A DNA stretch of 64,000 nt, from positions 3,906,001 through 3,970,000 of the forward strand of contig CAVTUH010000001.1 of NCBI GenBank assembly GCA_963737835.1. The letters run 5' to 3'. The DNA comes from Palsa-1248 sp963737835 (GTDB lineage Bacteria > Gemmatimonadota > Gemmatimonadetes > Gemmatimonadales > Gemmatimonadaceae). The notes under the pieces were generated by a model. That model was not told where the DNA came from, did no database searches, and saw only the letters and a list, made by a program, of their open reading frames with translations. Each line of letters starts with the position of its first letter. The first letter of the stretch is position 1. The position numbers and the translations under genes are program-made. Shown here piece by piece: positions 52,249-60,280 of this stretch.

Positions 52249-53524
52249 GTGCGTCGGCCCGCATCACCTGCTCGCTGTAGTCGCCGAGGACACTGTGGAG
52301 ATTCCGAATTGTGAACTCGGGGCTCGCCCGTCCGTCACCGGTGGGGATGCCACTCGTGAGGCAGCACAGGAGGCGCTTCCCGCGCGGTACGCCACCGGCA
52401 TCGATGAGCTTGAGTGTGCCGGCGAGTGCCATGAGTCCCGTTTTTTCCGCCACGCTCTGGCCAATGTCGATACCGAGTGCGGCGAGCAACTCGCGCACCG
52501 ATTGGCCACCGAGGTCGGTGGCGAGGAATCGGTCGAATTCGGCGTGGTCGATCGTGAGCAACTCGCCTTTGGTATCCTCCAGCAGACCGAGGAGCTCGCG
52601 GTAGGTGCCATAGGTGTGCGGCTTGACATCGTACATCGTCCGGGCGAGCAGCCCGCTCGTCAATGTGAGCGGTGTGGCGCGAAGCGTCTTGCGTCGGCCG
52701 GTCCACGACCGGTACATCGGGCAATTCGCCCGCTGCTGCACGCCGAGGAAACGCGGCAACCGGTCGGCTTTCGAGCCGAAGTGTCGCAGCGTCCAATAGA
52801 TCCCAATCGGACCGAAGGCGGCGCTGATGCTTTGCGCGATCCAGTCGAAGCGACCGTCCTCGAGACCGTGTTCCAGGATGAGCATCCCGCGAAAGCGCGA
52901 GGCATCGTAGCGCCAAGCAACCTTTGGGATGTGTGTGAGGCCGTGCATTTCACCGAATGCTCGCGCCGCGGGTTTGACCGATCCGGGGTCCTCGACGGCG
53001 ACCAGGTGGGCGCGGGGTGAGGCAAACGCTTTGCTGTCGAGCAGCGAAAGATTTTCGGCGGGAACGAAGCAGTAGGTATCGAGTCCGCAGCGGCTTCCGT
53101 AGGCGGTGAGCGCCGATCCCGTGTTGCCACCGGTCTCGAGCACCACACGGTCCACCCCACCGAGCTTGCAGCGCGCGGTCGTGACGCATCCGTCGATGGA
53201 CTTGAGCGTCCTGGTGTGCATGAGGGACGTCTCGTCCATGAGCCAGATATCCACTCCCTTGTAGCGGACGAGTGGGACGATGCGGGCGCCTTCGCGAATG
53301 CTGGCCGCGGCGAGCAGGTCCTTGAACTGACGGTCGACGGACGGCTCGCCGAATGCAAACGCGTGCCGGTATCGAAGGACGATGCTCTGTGTCGCGGGGA
53401 CGTCGCGATCGATCCAGTCCGCGAGCTGGGATCGCGTGCGGCTGGCCGGCCTGGCAATGGCCGCGTCACACGCGGGGCCGTACGCCTCCCGGCGATCAGA
53501 GGTTCGGACAGCCGAAGCGGTCAT
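52241..53524 (-). CDS. PLP-dependent fold-type II enzyme (threonine/cysteate-synthase-like)
   Basis: The 427-residue protein has a PLP lysine candidate at Lys108 in TRTLKSIDG and a phosphate-binding loop LETGGNTGSALTAYG at 129-143. The order and spacing match tryptophan-synthase-beta-fold enzymes such as threonine synthase or cysteate synthase. The surrounding sequence (YKGVDIWLMDETSLMHTRTL) is divergent from housekeeping threonine synthase. It probably makes or modifies a building block for the synthetase, but its reaction cannot be named. It overlaps the nitroreductase by 29 bp. Confidence 0.8.
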   Translation of the reverse strand: MTASAVRTSDRREAYGPACDAAIARPASRTRSQLADWIDRDVPATQSIVLRYRHAFAFGEPSVDRQFKDLLAAASIREGARIVPLVRYKGVDIWLMDETSLMHTRTLKSIDGCVTTARCKLGGVDRVVLETGGNTGSALTAYGSRCGLDTYCFVPAENLSLLDSKAFASPRAHLVAVEDPGSVKPAARAFGEMHGLTHIPKVAWRYDASRFRGMLILEHGLEDGRFDWIAQSISAAFGPIGIYWTLRHFGSKADRLPRFLGVQQRANCPMYRSWTGRRKTLRATPLTLTSGLLARTMYDVKPHTYGTYRELLGLLEDTKGELLTIDHAEFDRFLATDLGGQSVRELLAALGIDIGQSVAEKTGLMALAGTLKLIDAGGVPRGKRLLCCLTSGIPTGDGRASPEFTIRNLHSVLGDYSEQVMRADARA

Positions 53525-54197
53525 AGTGGATCATGTCCTGAAGAGGGCGAAGGGCCTTCACGTCGGCCTCTCCGGTGGGATAGCCGAGGGGGACGAGCGA
53601 GACCGGCAGAATCGAATCCGGAATCGCGAACAGCCGTCGAATGTCGCCGGTCAGGCTGGGCTCCTCGGCGCTGATCGCGGAGAGGTAGACGGTGCCAAGG
53701 CCGTGGCGAGTGGCCGCCAGCATGATGGAGAAGGCTGCCAGGACGCCGTCCTCGAGGTGGCGGCCAAACGACCGGGCGAGGTCGACGCAGACCACGACAA
53801 CCGCAGGCGTATCGGCGAGAAAGTCAGCCCGGTACCGCTGTTTGGCCGGCGGGCAATAGTGATTCTTGATCTCGGCGAGGCGTGCCTTGCTCTCAGGCTC
53901 TCGTACCACGAGGAAGTGCCACGGCTGGCCATTCATCGAGGATGGTGCATGCCGCGCGAGATCCAGCAACGAGGCGATGACCGTGTCCGAAACGGGGGTC
54001 GGGCCGAAGGACCGGCATGAACGCCGCGCGACCATCACGTCGTTCAGATCGACGGGCTGCCGATCGGTCATCATTGATGCCGGCGCGTCGCCCGCCGCGT
54101 CGGGATGCGTTCCCCCGATCATCAAGTCGCCGCCCGCTTCATGGGGCGCCTGATGAGAAGGGAACGTGACTGTGGAAGCGCCGCCGTTCGAGCGCAC
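53496..54197 (-). CDS. Nitroreductase family flavoprotein
   Basis: The 233-residue protein has the FMN-binding nitroreductase pattern: DLNDVMVARRSCRSFGPTPV, ARHAPSSMNGQPWHFLVVRE, LGTVYLSAISAEEP and SLVPLGYPTGEADVKAL. It leads the five-gene cluster and likely carries out an oxidation, reduction or ring dehydrogenation on the product. Earlier Mets are possible; the true start may be the ATG at about 54070 (MTDRQPVDLND) since the first 40 residues are low in family similarity. Confidence 0.85.
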   Translation of the reverse strand: MRSNGGASTVTFPSHQAPHEAGGDLMIGGTHPDAAGDAPASMMTDRQPVDLNDVMVARRSCRSFGPTPVSDTVIASLLDLARHAPSSMNGQPWHFLVVREPESKARLAEIKNHYCPPAKQRYRADFLADTPAVVVVCVDLARSFGRHLEDGVLAAFSIMLAATRHGLGTVYLSAISAEEPSLTGDIRRLFAIPDSILPVSLVPLGYPTGEADVKALRPLQDMIHYDRFGCPNL

Positions 54198-54472
54198 GGT
54201 TTCCGTCGTCCTGCAATCAGCAGGCCCAACTGCACTCGGTGGTTATGTCCTCGTCGACAGGGTGCAGAGGCATCCGAGTGGCGGCGTGGGGCTACGCCGC
54301 GTGGTGGATCAATGCGGCGCCGCCACACTCCGGCCGCATCAACCGCGTGGCGGACCGAGACCTGACCCTGCCTCGTTTGTCGTCCCGCGGCGAAACATCC
54401 GGCGGACGTCTCGAGTGAGACAAGACGGAGAATTGGGCCGTGCTACGGATATCCTTGACTGAGGCTTGACCG

Positions 54473-55111
54473 ATGTCGCTGGGTGTCGGCGTTCGGGCGT
54501 GGTCGATCAGCATGTTCGGCGTGGTGTTTGCGCTTACCGCCTGCCGTCGCAGTCCGCGGAGCGCCTCCGCGAGCGATGACGAGGCGGTGAGTGACGCTCC
54601 GGCCAGTTCAGGGGAGGCCTCTCCGAGCGTGCCGGCGGTGCAGCGTGTGACGTTGGCAACGCTGACGGCGGCGGATCTCGACGCCTATGAGCGCGCAATG
54701 AAGCGAGAAGCCCAAATCTGGCAGGAGACCGCGGCCACGCTGTCCCGCGCCCGGACTGGCGCCGATAGCAATGCGGCTGCCGCGAACATTATGCCCGCCA
54801 GTCTTTTCGCCGCGAGGGCGAGCGCCGCAGGCATGCCTTCCGACCGCCTGAATCAGGTCGCTGATGTGGTGAACAGCGCCCTCGTGGGAATCATGGGCGC
54901 GCAGATGACCGACTCGGAGGCGACGGTCGACTTGCCCCTTTTGACCGGTGAGGCGCGGCAGCCGGTTCTCCAGGCCCAGGCTGACGCACGAGCGAGCCGT
55001 GACAGTATCTTGCACGCGATGACTCCCGACGTGTCGGCAGCGTTCACTCGGCGTCGACCGGTGCTCGACTCGTTGCGCTTGGCCGCCGCGGGACTGATGC
55101 TCGCGAAGTAG
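54473..55111 (+). CDS. Putative lipoprotein, helical
   Basis: The 212-residue product has a lipoprotein signal (AWSISMFGVVFALTAC) with Cys at residue 24. A Ser/Ala/Glu-rich linker follows, then a helical domain (about 60-210; LDAYERAMKREAQIWQETAA, LPLLTGEARQPVLQAQADA). I do not recognise a family. Confidence 0.7.
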   Translation: MSLGVGVRAWSISMFGVVFALTACRRSPRSASASDDEAVSDAPASSGEASPSVPAVQRVTLATLTAADLDAYERAMKREAQIWQETAATLSRARTGADSNAAAANIMPASLFAARASAAGMPSDRLNQVADVVNSALVGIMGAQMTDSEATVDLPLLTGEARQPVLQAQADARASRDSILHAMTPDVSAAFTRRRPVLDSLRLAAAGLMLAK

Positions 55112-55127
55112 TCACGCGATTGTCGCT

Positions 55128-55688
55128 ATGCCTCGGCACATCGCGCTGCTCCGCGGCGTCAACCTGGGCGGTCACAAAGCCGTGAAGATGGCGGCGTTGC
55201 GGCAATGTCTCACCGAGCTTGGATGTGCCGAGGTGCAGACATTGTTGCAGAGCGGCAACGTGGTATTTGGGGGCGAGCGCCGCGCGGGGAGCGCGTTGGA
55301 GCGGTGGCTGGAAGAAGCCGTCGCGACGCAACTCGGCGTGCGGACGGATATCTGCGTGCGAAGTGCAACGGAATGGACGGCGCTCATCGCGGCGAATCCC
55401 TTTCCGGACGAGGCGAAGCGTGATCCAGCGCATCTCCTCGCGGTGTGCCTCAAGACCTCACCGGTGCCGGGCGCAGTCAATGCGTTGCGCTCGGCGATCA
55501 CCGGCCCGGAGCGCGTGGAGGGCGGAGGCCGTGAGGTCTACATTGTGTATCCCGCCGGGGTCGGTCAGTCGCGCCTGACCCCCGCGCTCATCGACTCCAA
55601 GCTTGGCGTTCGCGGAACGGCCCGCAATTGGAACACCGTGCTGAAGCTCGGGGCGCTGGCGTCGGGCGCTACGCGCCCGAGAAAGTAG
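55128..55688 (+). CDS. DUF1697 domain protein
   Basis: The 186-residue protein has the family motifs HIALLRGVNLGGHKAVKMAA, VQTLLQSGNVVFGG and a C-terminal RNWNTVLKLGALA. It follows the lipoprotein gene by 16 bp on the same strand. Function is unknown. Confidence 0.9.
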   Translation: MPRHIALLRGVNLGGHKAVKMAALRQCLTELGCAEVQTLLQSGNVVFGGERRAGSALERWLEEAVATQLGVRTDICVRSATEWTALIAANPFPDEAKRDPAHLLAVCLKTSPVPGAVNALRSAITGPERVEGGGREVYIVYPAGVGQSRLTPALIDSKLGVRGTARNWNTVLKLGALASGATRPRK

Positions 55689-55810
55689 AACCACAGAAAG
55701 TAGAGCGTCGACGAGGGCAGGGACTGGGGATCGGGACCTGATGGGGCACCGACGTCGCGTTCGGGTCCGGGCGCATACGCAACTCCATTTACGCCGGCTA
55801 TTTTTCCCGC

Positions 55811-56491
55811 ATGCGCAGCTTGCGGATCTACGCCCAGATGCTGTTCCGGTACCGGCCCCGCGAATTCTGGAACGAGGTACTGACCGAATCGTTCGACCTG
55901 CGGGGGGTCGGGCACTTTCGGCTCAGCGAAGAAGCCAACCGGCGGATGTACGAGGCCAAGCGCGCAATTATCGACGCCCAGCTGGCGCGACACGGCGTCG
56001 AGGTCGGGCCGGCGACGCGCGTGTTGGAGATCGGATGTGGTGTCGGCTACTGGACGGAGTACCTCACGGGTCGAGGCGTGAGCGACTACACAGGTAACGA
56101 CATCACGCCGATCTCCGTGACGACGCTGGCGAAGCGATACCCGCAGTACCGTTTCGTGCAGGGCGACGCTGGGGACATCGTGCTCCCGCCTGCACATTTC
56201 GCGCTCGCGTTGATGATCGACGTCACACAGCACATCACGGAGGACGTCGCGTTTGCTCGTGCGATGCAGAATGTGTGGCAGGCACTGGGGCCCGGCGGCA
56301 CGTTCCTCGTGACCTACTGGGATCCTCGCGCGAGCGCTTCGCTCACGACCAAGCTCCGGCTCAATCGCATCGAGAAGCCGCGACCGCTCTCCGCGTATAT
56401 CGCGCTCTGGGGGCCGACAGCGCAGGTCGTCGAGACGGTGCCGTTCAATGACAAGGAGTTGGCGGTGGTGAGGAAGGGCGGCGGGGCGTAA
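55811..56491 (+). CDS. SAM-dependent class I methyltransferase
   Basis: The 226-residue protein has SAM motif I in TRVLEIGCGVGYWTEYL (about 73-88), then DYTGNDITP, VQGDAGDIVLP and LALMIDVTQHITEDVAFARA. The substrate is not evident. It is on the plus strand, convergent with the CocE gene at 56533. Confidence 0.88.
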   Translation: MRSLRIYAQMLFRYRPREFWNEVLTESFDLRGVGHFRLSEEANRRMYEAKRAIIDAQLARHGVEVGPATRVLEIGCGVGYWTEYLTGRGVSDYTGNDITPISVTTLAKRYPQYRFVQGDAGDIVLPPAHFALALMIDVTQHITEDVAFARAMQNVWQALGPGGTFLVTYWDPRASASLTTKLRLNRIEKPRPLSAYIALWGPTAQVVETVPFNDKELAVVRKGGGA

Positions 56492-56526
56492 CCCCAGACC
56501 CTAGACCCCAGGCCCCAAACCCGCCG
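56488..56526. repeat. Short tandem 7-bp repeat (CCCAGAC type)
   Basis: CCCAGAC, CCTAGAC, CCCAGGC and CCCAAAC fill the 40-bp gap between the convergent methyltransferase and CocE genes. Confidence 0.6.
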
Positions 56527-56532
56527 TCGCAC

Positions 56533-58410
56533 TTACTGCGTCGTCTCCCCGGTCTCGACCGGCATTTCGAGGTATGATGCGTGCGGGCCAGAGCGGTAGA
56601 TCGTTTCGCGCGCGACCTGAAAATCTGCGTCCGTCGCTTGGAAGATGTTGGGGACGTAGCGTTGCGGATTGCGATCAATGACGGGGAACCAGGTGCTTTG
56701 GACTTGCACCATGATCCGGTGGCCGGCCAGGAAGCGGTAATCCTGTGTGTGCAGGTCGACCGCGTACTCTTCGACCTTGTTGGGTGTGATCGGGTGCGGT
56801 GTCACAAAGCTCTGACGGAAGCGCCCGCGGAAGACGTCGTTGGCCACCATCAGCTCGTACCCACCGTACGACGGTGCCATTCCCGTAGGCGCCGTGTCGG
56901 GATAGACATCGATCAGCTTGACGATCCAGTCGGCGTCCGAGCCGGTCGTTGCCGCAAAGAGGTGCGCAGTCACGGATCCGGCAATGATCACATCGTGCGT
57001 GAGTGGGGGCGTGGAAAACGTCAGGACGTCTGGACGTCCGTCGACGAACCGCTGGTCTTGCACGAGCCATGTGGTCCACCCAGAGCCGCCCGGGAAGTAG
57101 GTCGGCGGAATCGGCCTCGGGCGATAGGGAACCGGATGCTGGGGATCGGAGACGTAGCGATCGAAGCCGCTGTCCCCCGTGGCGGGCTTGGGTGCCTCGA
57201 ACGACGCCTGGTGGTCGGCTTGGAAGTAGAGGCGCTGCGGGGAGATGCCTGTCTTGGGTGGCCAGCTATCGTGTCGTCTCCACGCATCCGCACCGCCCTC
57301 GAAGGTGATCGCCTTGGGTAGATCGAGGCCCGGCTGATCCTTGAGGAAGTGCGCGAAGAACGGCGCGAGGATGTGCTGGCGGAAGTAGAGCAATGTCTGG
57401 CTGCCAAAGTCGACGGCGCCCAACTTCTGCCCGTCCGGTCCCATCCAGCCGCCGTGATTCCAGGGTCCGACGACGAGGTAGTTCATGTGGTTGGTGTCGT
57501 ACTTCTCCAATTGCTCGAAGATCGTAACGGGCCCGTAGAAATCTTCCTGATCCCACCAGCCTGCCACGTTGAGCGTCGGCACCGTCACCCGATTCATGTA
57601 GGTGATGGCGGTCTGGCGCTGCCAGAACTGATCGAAATTGGGGTGTGATACGAAATCGTTCCAAGTCGGGATCGTGCCGTGGAGGTACCGCGCGTTGAAG
57701 TTCGAGAGCGCGCCCGCGTGCAGGTACCAGTCGTACGTGTCGTACCGATCGAACGCAAAAGGCTGCTGCTCCTTGTTTGTTTCCATCCGGGTTGCGTACT
57801 CGAATCCATAGCTCAGGCGGAACGCGCCGTTGTGGTGGAAGTCGTCCCCGAGGAACATGTCGACGGGTGAGGCCTGCGGGGACACTGCCTTGAGCGCGGG
57901 GTGGGGGTCGAGCATGGCCATCACGGTGAGCCAGCCCGGGTATGAGACGCCGAGCATCCCGACCCGCCCGTTGTTGTTCGGTACTTGCTTGACCAGCCAA
58001 TCAATGGTGTCGTAGGCATCCGTGCTTTCGTCGACGCCGTGCGGATCCTTCGGATCATGGGGTGCGCGCTGCATCACGAACTGCCCTTCCGACTTGTATC
58101 GGCCGCGGATGTCCTGGAACGCGAAGACATATCCGTCGGCGGCGAGCTCTTTGTAGGAAGCCGTGAGCTGTCGCTCAGAGGCGTCAATGCCGTAGGGCGT
58201 TCGTACGAACAGGATCGGCAGGGCGGGGTGCGGCGCAGCGGGCGTGAACACGAGCGTGTGCAGTCGAACGCCGTCCCGCATCGCCACCATGAATTCCTGC
58301 TTCGTGAACCCGCTCTCGGAGGTGCCGGCTTGACCCAAGCAGGGCCGGGCCAGTGAGAAGAGGATCGCCGCGGCGGCAGCGAACGGGCGCAGAAGGCGAC
58401 GGTGCGGCAT
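56533..58410 (-). CDS. CocE/NonD family secreted hydrolase (second copy)
   Basis: The protein of about 625 residues has a signal peptide (HRRLLRPFAAAAAILFSLA) and the alpha-amino-acid-ester-hydrolase/CocE fold. FTKQEFMVAMRDGVRLHTLV starts the domain. The nucleophile Ser is in GMLGVSYPGWLTVMA and the His in VVGPWNHGGWMG. A C-terminal jelly-roll follows (VTAHLFAATTGSDADWIVKL). ATG 58410 is chosen because it gives the signal peptide; the frame opens at 58563, which is the start of the divergent deacetylase. It is intact. Confidence 0.93.
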   Translation of the reverse strand: MPHRRLLRPFAAAAAILFSLARPCLGQAGTSESGFTKQEFMVAMRDGVRLHTLVFTPAAPHPALPILFVRTPYGIDASERQLTASYKELAADGYVFAFQDIRGRYKSEGQFVMQRAPHDPKDPHGVDESTDAYDTIDWLVKQVPNNNGRVGMLGVSYPGWLTVMAMLDPHPALKAVSPQASPVDMFLGDDFHHNGAFRLSYGFEYATRMETNKEQQPFAFDRYDTYDWYLHAGALSNFNARYLHGTIPTWNDFVSHPNFDQFWQRQTAITYMNRVTVPTLNVAGWWDQEDFYGPVTIFEQLEKYDTNHMNYLVVGPWNHGGWMGPDGQKLGAVDFGSQTLLYFRQHILAPFFAHFLKDQPGLDLPKAITFEGGADAWRRHDSWPPKTGISPQRLYFQADHQASFEAPKPATGDSGFDRYVSDPQHPVPYRPRPIPPTYFPGGSGWTTWLVQDQRFVDGRPDVLTFSTPPLTHDVIIAGSVTAHLFAATTGSDADWIVKLIDVYPDTAPTGMAPSYGGYELMVANDVFRGRFRQSFVTPHPITPNKVEEYAVDLHTQDYRFLAGHRIMVQVQSTWFPVIDRNPQRYVPNIFQATDADFQVARETIYRSGPHASYLEMPVETGETTQ

Positions 58411-58562
58411 GAGTGTCGGCGAGTCGAGGTGTGAATGCGCGTCGCAGCGTCGGCTCCTGCGGAGGGCGCGCTCCCCGCGTCGGGCCCGGGTCAATATACG
58501 GCCGGATGGGCGCGGCGGAGAGATATGGACGCGCGTGTCACCGGCCGATCTATTATGCGCCA

Positions 58563-59408
58563 ATGGGACGCCACATCGTCTGCCTCAGCTTCGACTTCGA
58601 CGCAATGTCGGGGTTTGTGGCGCGCGGTCTGACCACCCCGACGTTCATCTCGCGCGGCGAATTCGGAGTGGTGGGCGCCGAGCGCGTCCTGCAGCTGCTA
58701 TCCCACCGCGGCATCCGGTCGACCTGGTTCATTCCCGGCTACACGATCGAGACTTATCCCCGCGAGTGCGAGGCAGTCGTCGCAGCGGGGCACGAGATCG
58801 GCCATCATGGCTGGTCGCACACGCCGCCGGCGAGCTTGACGAGGGACGCCGAGACAGCGGAGCTGGTCAGGGGGAACGCCGCGATCGAGCGTCTGACTGG
58901 GCGGCGCGCGCGGGGGTATCGATCGCCGTCATGGGATCTCAGTCCGCACACGGCGGATCTGTTGCTGTCGCATGACTTTACGTACGACAGCAGCATGATG
59001 GGTGACGACTATACCCCCTACCGGGTGCGGCGCGGTGACCGCTGCAATGTGGACCAGCCCTATCAGTTCGGCGAGGGGACGGCGCTCGTCGAGATGCCTG
59101 TCAGCTGGACGACGGACGACTATCCCCACTTCGAGTTCGTGCGCGCATCCGGATGGATCCTCCAGGGGTTACACCCGCCGAAGGCCGTCATGGAATGCTG
59201 GCGCGATGAGTTTCGCTACATGCAGGAGACCGTGGAGTGGGGCGTGCTCACGTACACCTGCCATCCCTTCGTCATCGGTCGTGGCTATCGAATGCTCTGG
59301 TTCCAACGATTCGTCGACGATCTCGCCGCGGCCGGTGCGGTGTTCTTGACCCTGGAAGACGCGGCCGCGGAGGCGCGAGGCACCATCAGCCGGCTTCGCT
59401 CGCCGTGA
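58563..59408 (+). CDS. Polysaccharide deacetylase family protein
   Basis: The 281-residue protein has NodB-type features: IVCLSFDFDAMSGFVARG (Asp motif), GHEIGHHGWSHTPP (metal His pair) and GYRSPSWDLSPHT, with a later YTCHPFVIGRGYRM. There is no signal peptide, so it may be cytosolic or act on a small substrate rather than on a cell-wall polymer. ATG 58563 was chosen; it starts MGRHIVCLSFDFD. It is divergent from the CocE gene. Confidence 0.88.
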   Translation: MGRHIVCLSFDFDAMSGFVARGLTTPTFISRGEFGVVGAERVLQLLSHRGIRSTWFIPGYTIETYPRECEAVVAAGHEIGHHGWSHTPPASLTRDAETAELVRGNAAIERLTGRRARGYRSPSWDLSPHTADLLLSHDFTYDSSMMGDDYTPYRVRRGDRCNVDQPYQFGEGTALVEMPVSWTTDDYPHFEFVRASGWILQGLHPPKAVMECWRDEFRYMQETVEWGVLTYTCHPFVIGRGYRMLWFQRFVDDLAAAGAVFLTLEDAAAEARGTISRLRSP

Positions 59409-59466
59409 TCCGCGAACGCCGAGCGGCGGGGCGCAGCGCGCGCGCAGGCGAAGGCCTGCGCGCGGC

Positions 59467-59862
59467 CTAGTGCACGACGACGACGCCGGAGATGCCGTGG
59501 ATGAGGCAGTGGTAGGTGTATGTCCCGGCCGTTGTGAACGTGCGGTTGACGTTCGCATTCATCGATTTGGGAATGCTATCGGGCGCGTTGGCGACCGCAT
59601 CGAAATGCACGTTGTGGGCGACGCTCCCGAAGGCATAAGTCACCGCCGTTCCAGCTGTGACCGTGTCGGGCGTCGGCGAGAAGTAGTAGTTGCCGCCGCC
59701 GCCGTACGCTCCACCGCCGGTCGTTTGCGAGCTCGCGGTGATGGTGTTGCTGGACCCGCCGCCACCGCCGCCGCCGCTGCTATTTGGCGCCGTGCTACTG
59801 CTGCAGGCGGCGAGAGTTGCCACTACCAGGGTCAATCCGATCGTCGTTCCGTGTGCGCGCAT
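59467..59862 (-). CDS. Cupredoxin-like lipoprotein
   Basis: The 131-residue protein has a lipoprotein signal (TLVVATLAAC) and a Gly-rich linker. The copper-binding site is suggested by His in GSVAHNVHFDAV and Cys/His in YTYHCLIHGISGVVVV. Type I sites usually have Cys-x-x-His-x-x-Met (as in HCTIHPGM); here the segment is one residue shorter and has no Met. The lost axial ligand is a prediction and would change the redox potential or metal binding. Confidence 0.85.
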   Translation of the reverse strand: MRAHGTTIGLTLVVATLAACSSSTAPNSSGGGGGGGSSNTITASSQTTGGGAYGGGGNYYFSPTPDTVTAGTAVTYAFGSVAHNVHFDAVANAPDSIPKSMNANVNRTFTTAGTYTYHCLIHGISGVVVVH

Positions 59863-60280
59863 TCTTCACCCCTCTGAGTTTGGCTTGGGCTTATCCGGCC
59901 GGCGGCCGCCGCCCTGCGACCATTGGCCCGTTCCTTTCGCATAGAGGGATACCCCGTTCGTGACCCCCTGTCGTCGAGTTTGGGACGAACGACTATTGCG
60001 CCGGGGTCAACGTCTTGCAGTTGGCCGTCGCCCGCCTGGCCTGCGCTGGAGGGGTTAACACACCAAGATGGCGAGTTTGCCGCGTACCGGGGCGCAGGCA
60101 GACTCGACCGGGCGCCGACCGGCGCAGCCGCGCCGGTAGAAAGGTGAAAGGAGAGAGGAGAAAGGAGACAAGGGCCCAGCCGCGCGGCGTGGGATGGTTG
60201 GCGGCGGGTCCGCCGAGGCGCGGGTGCCGCACTTCCTGTGGGGGCGTATCTTGGCAGCGGCGACACTAAGGAGCGGACCA
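59863..60280. other. Intergenic region between divergent genes
   Basis: About 420 bp separate the cupredoxin and amidohydrolase genes. Apart from the 7-bp-repeat stretch at 60138-60172 I see no gene, RNA or further repeat. Both promoters should lie here, but none is clear. Confidence 0.5.
60138..60172. repeat. Single-arm 7-bp repeat (AGAAAGG family)
   Basis: AGAAAGG, TGAAAGG, AGAGAGG, AGAAAGG and AGACAAG are consecutive 7-base units about 110 bp upstream of the amidohydrolase. No inverted arm is found nearby, unlike 18197 and 31336. Confidence 0.6.
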
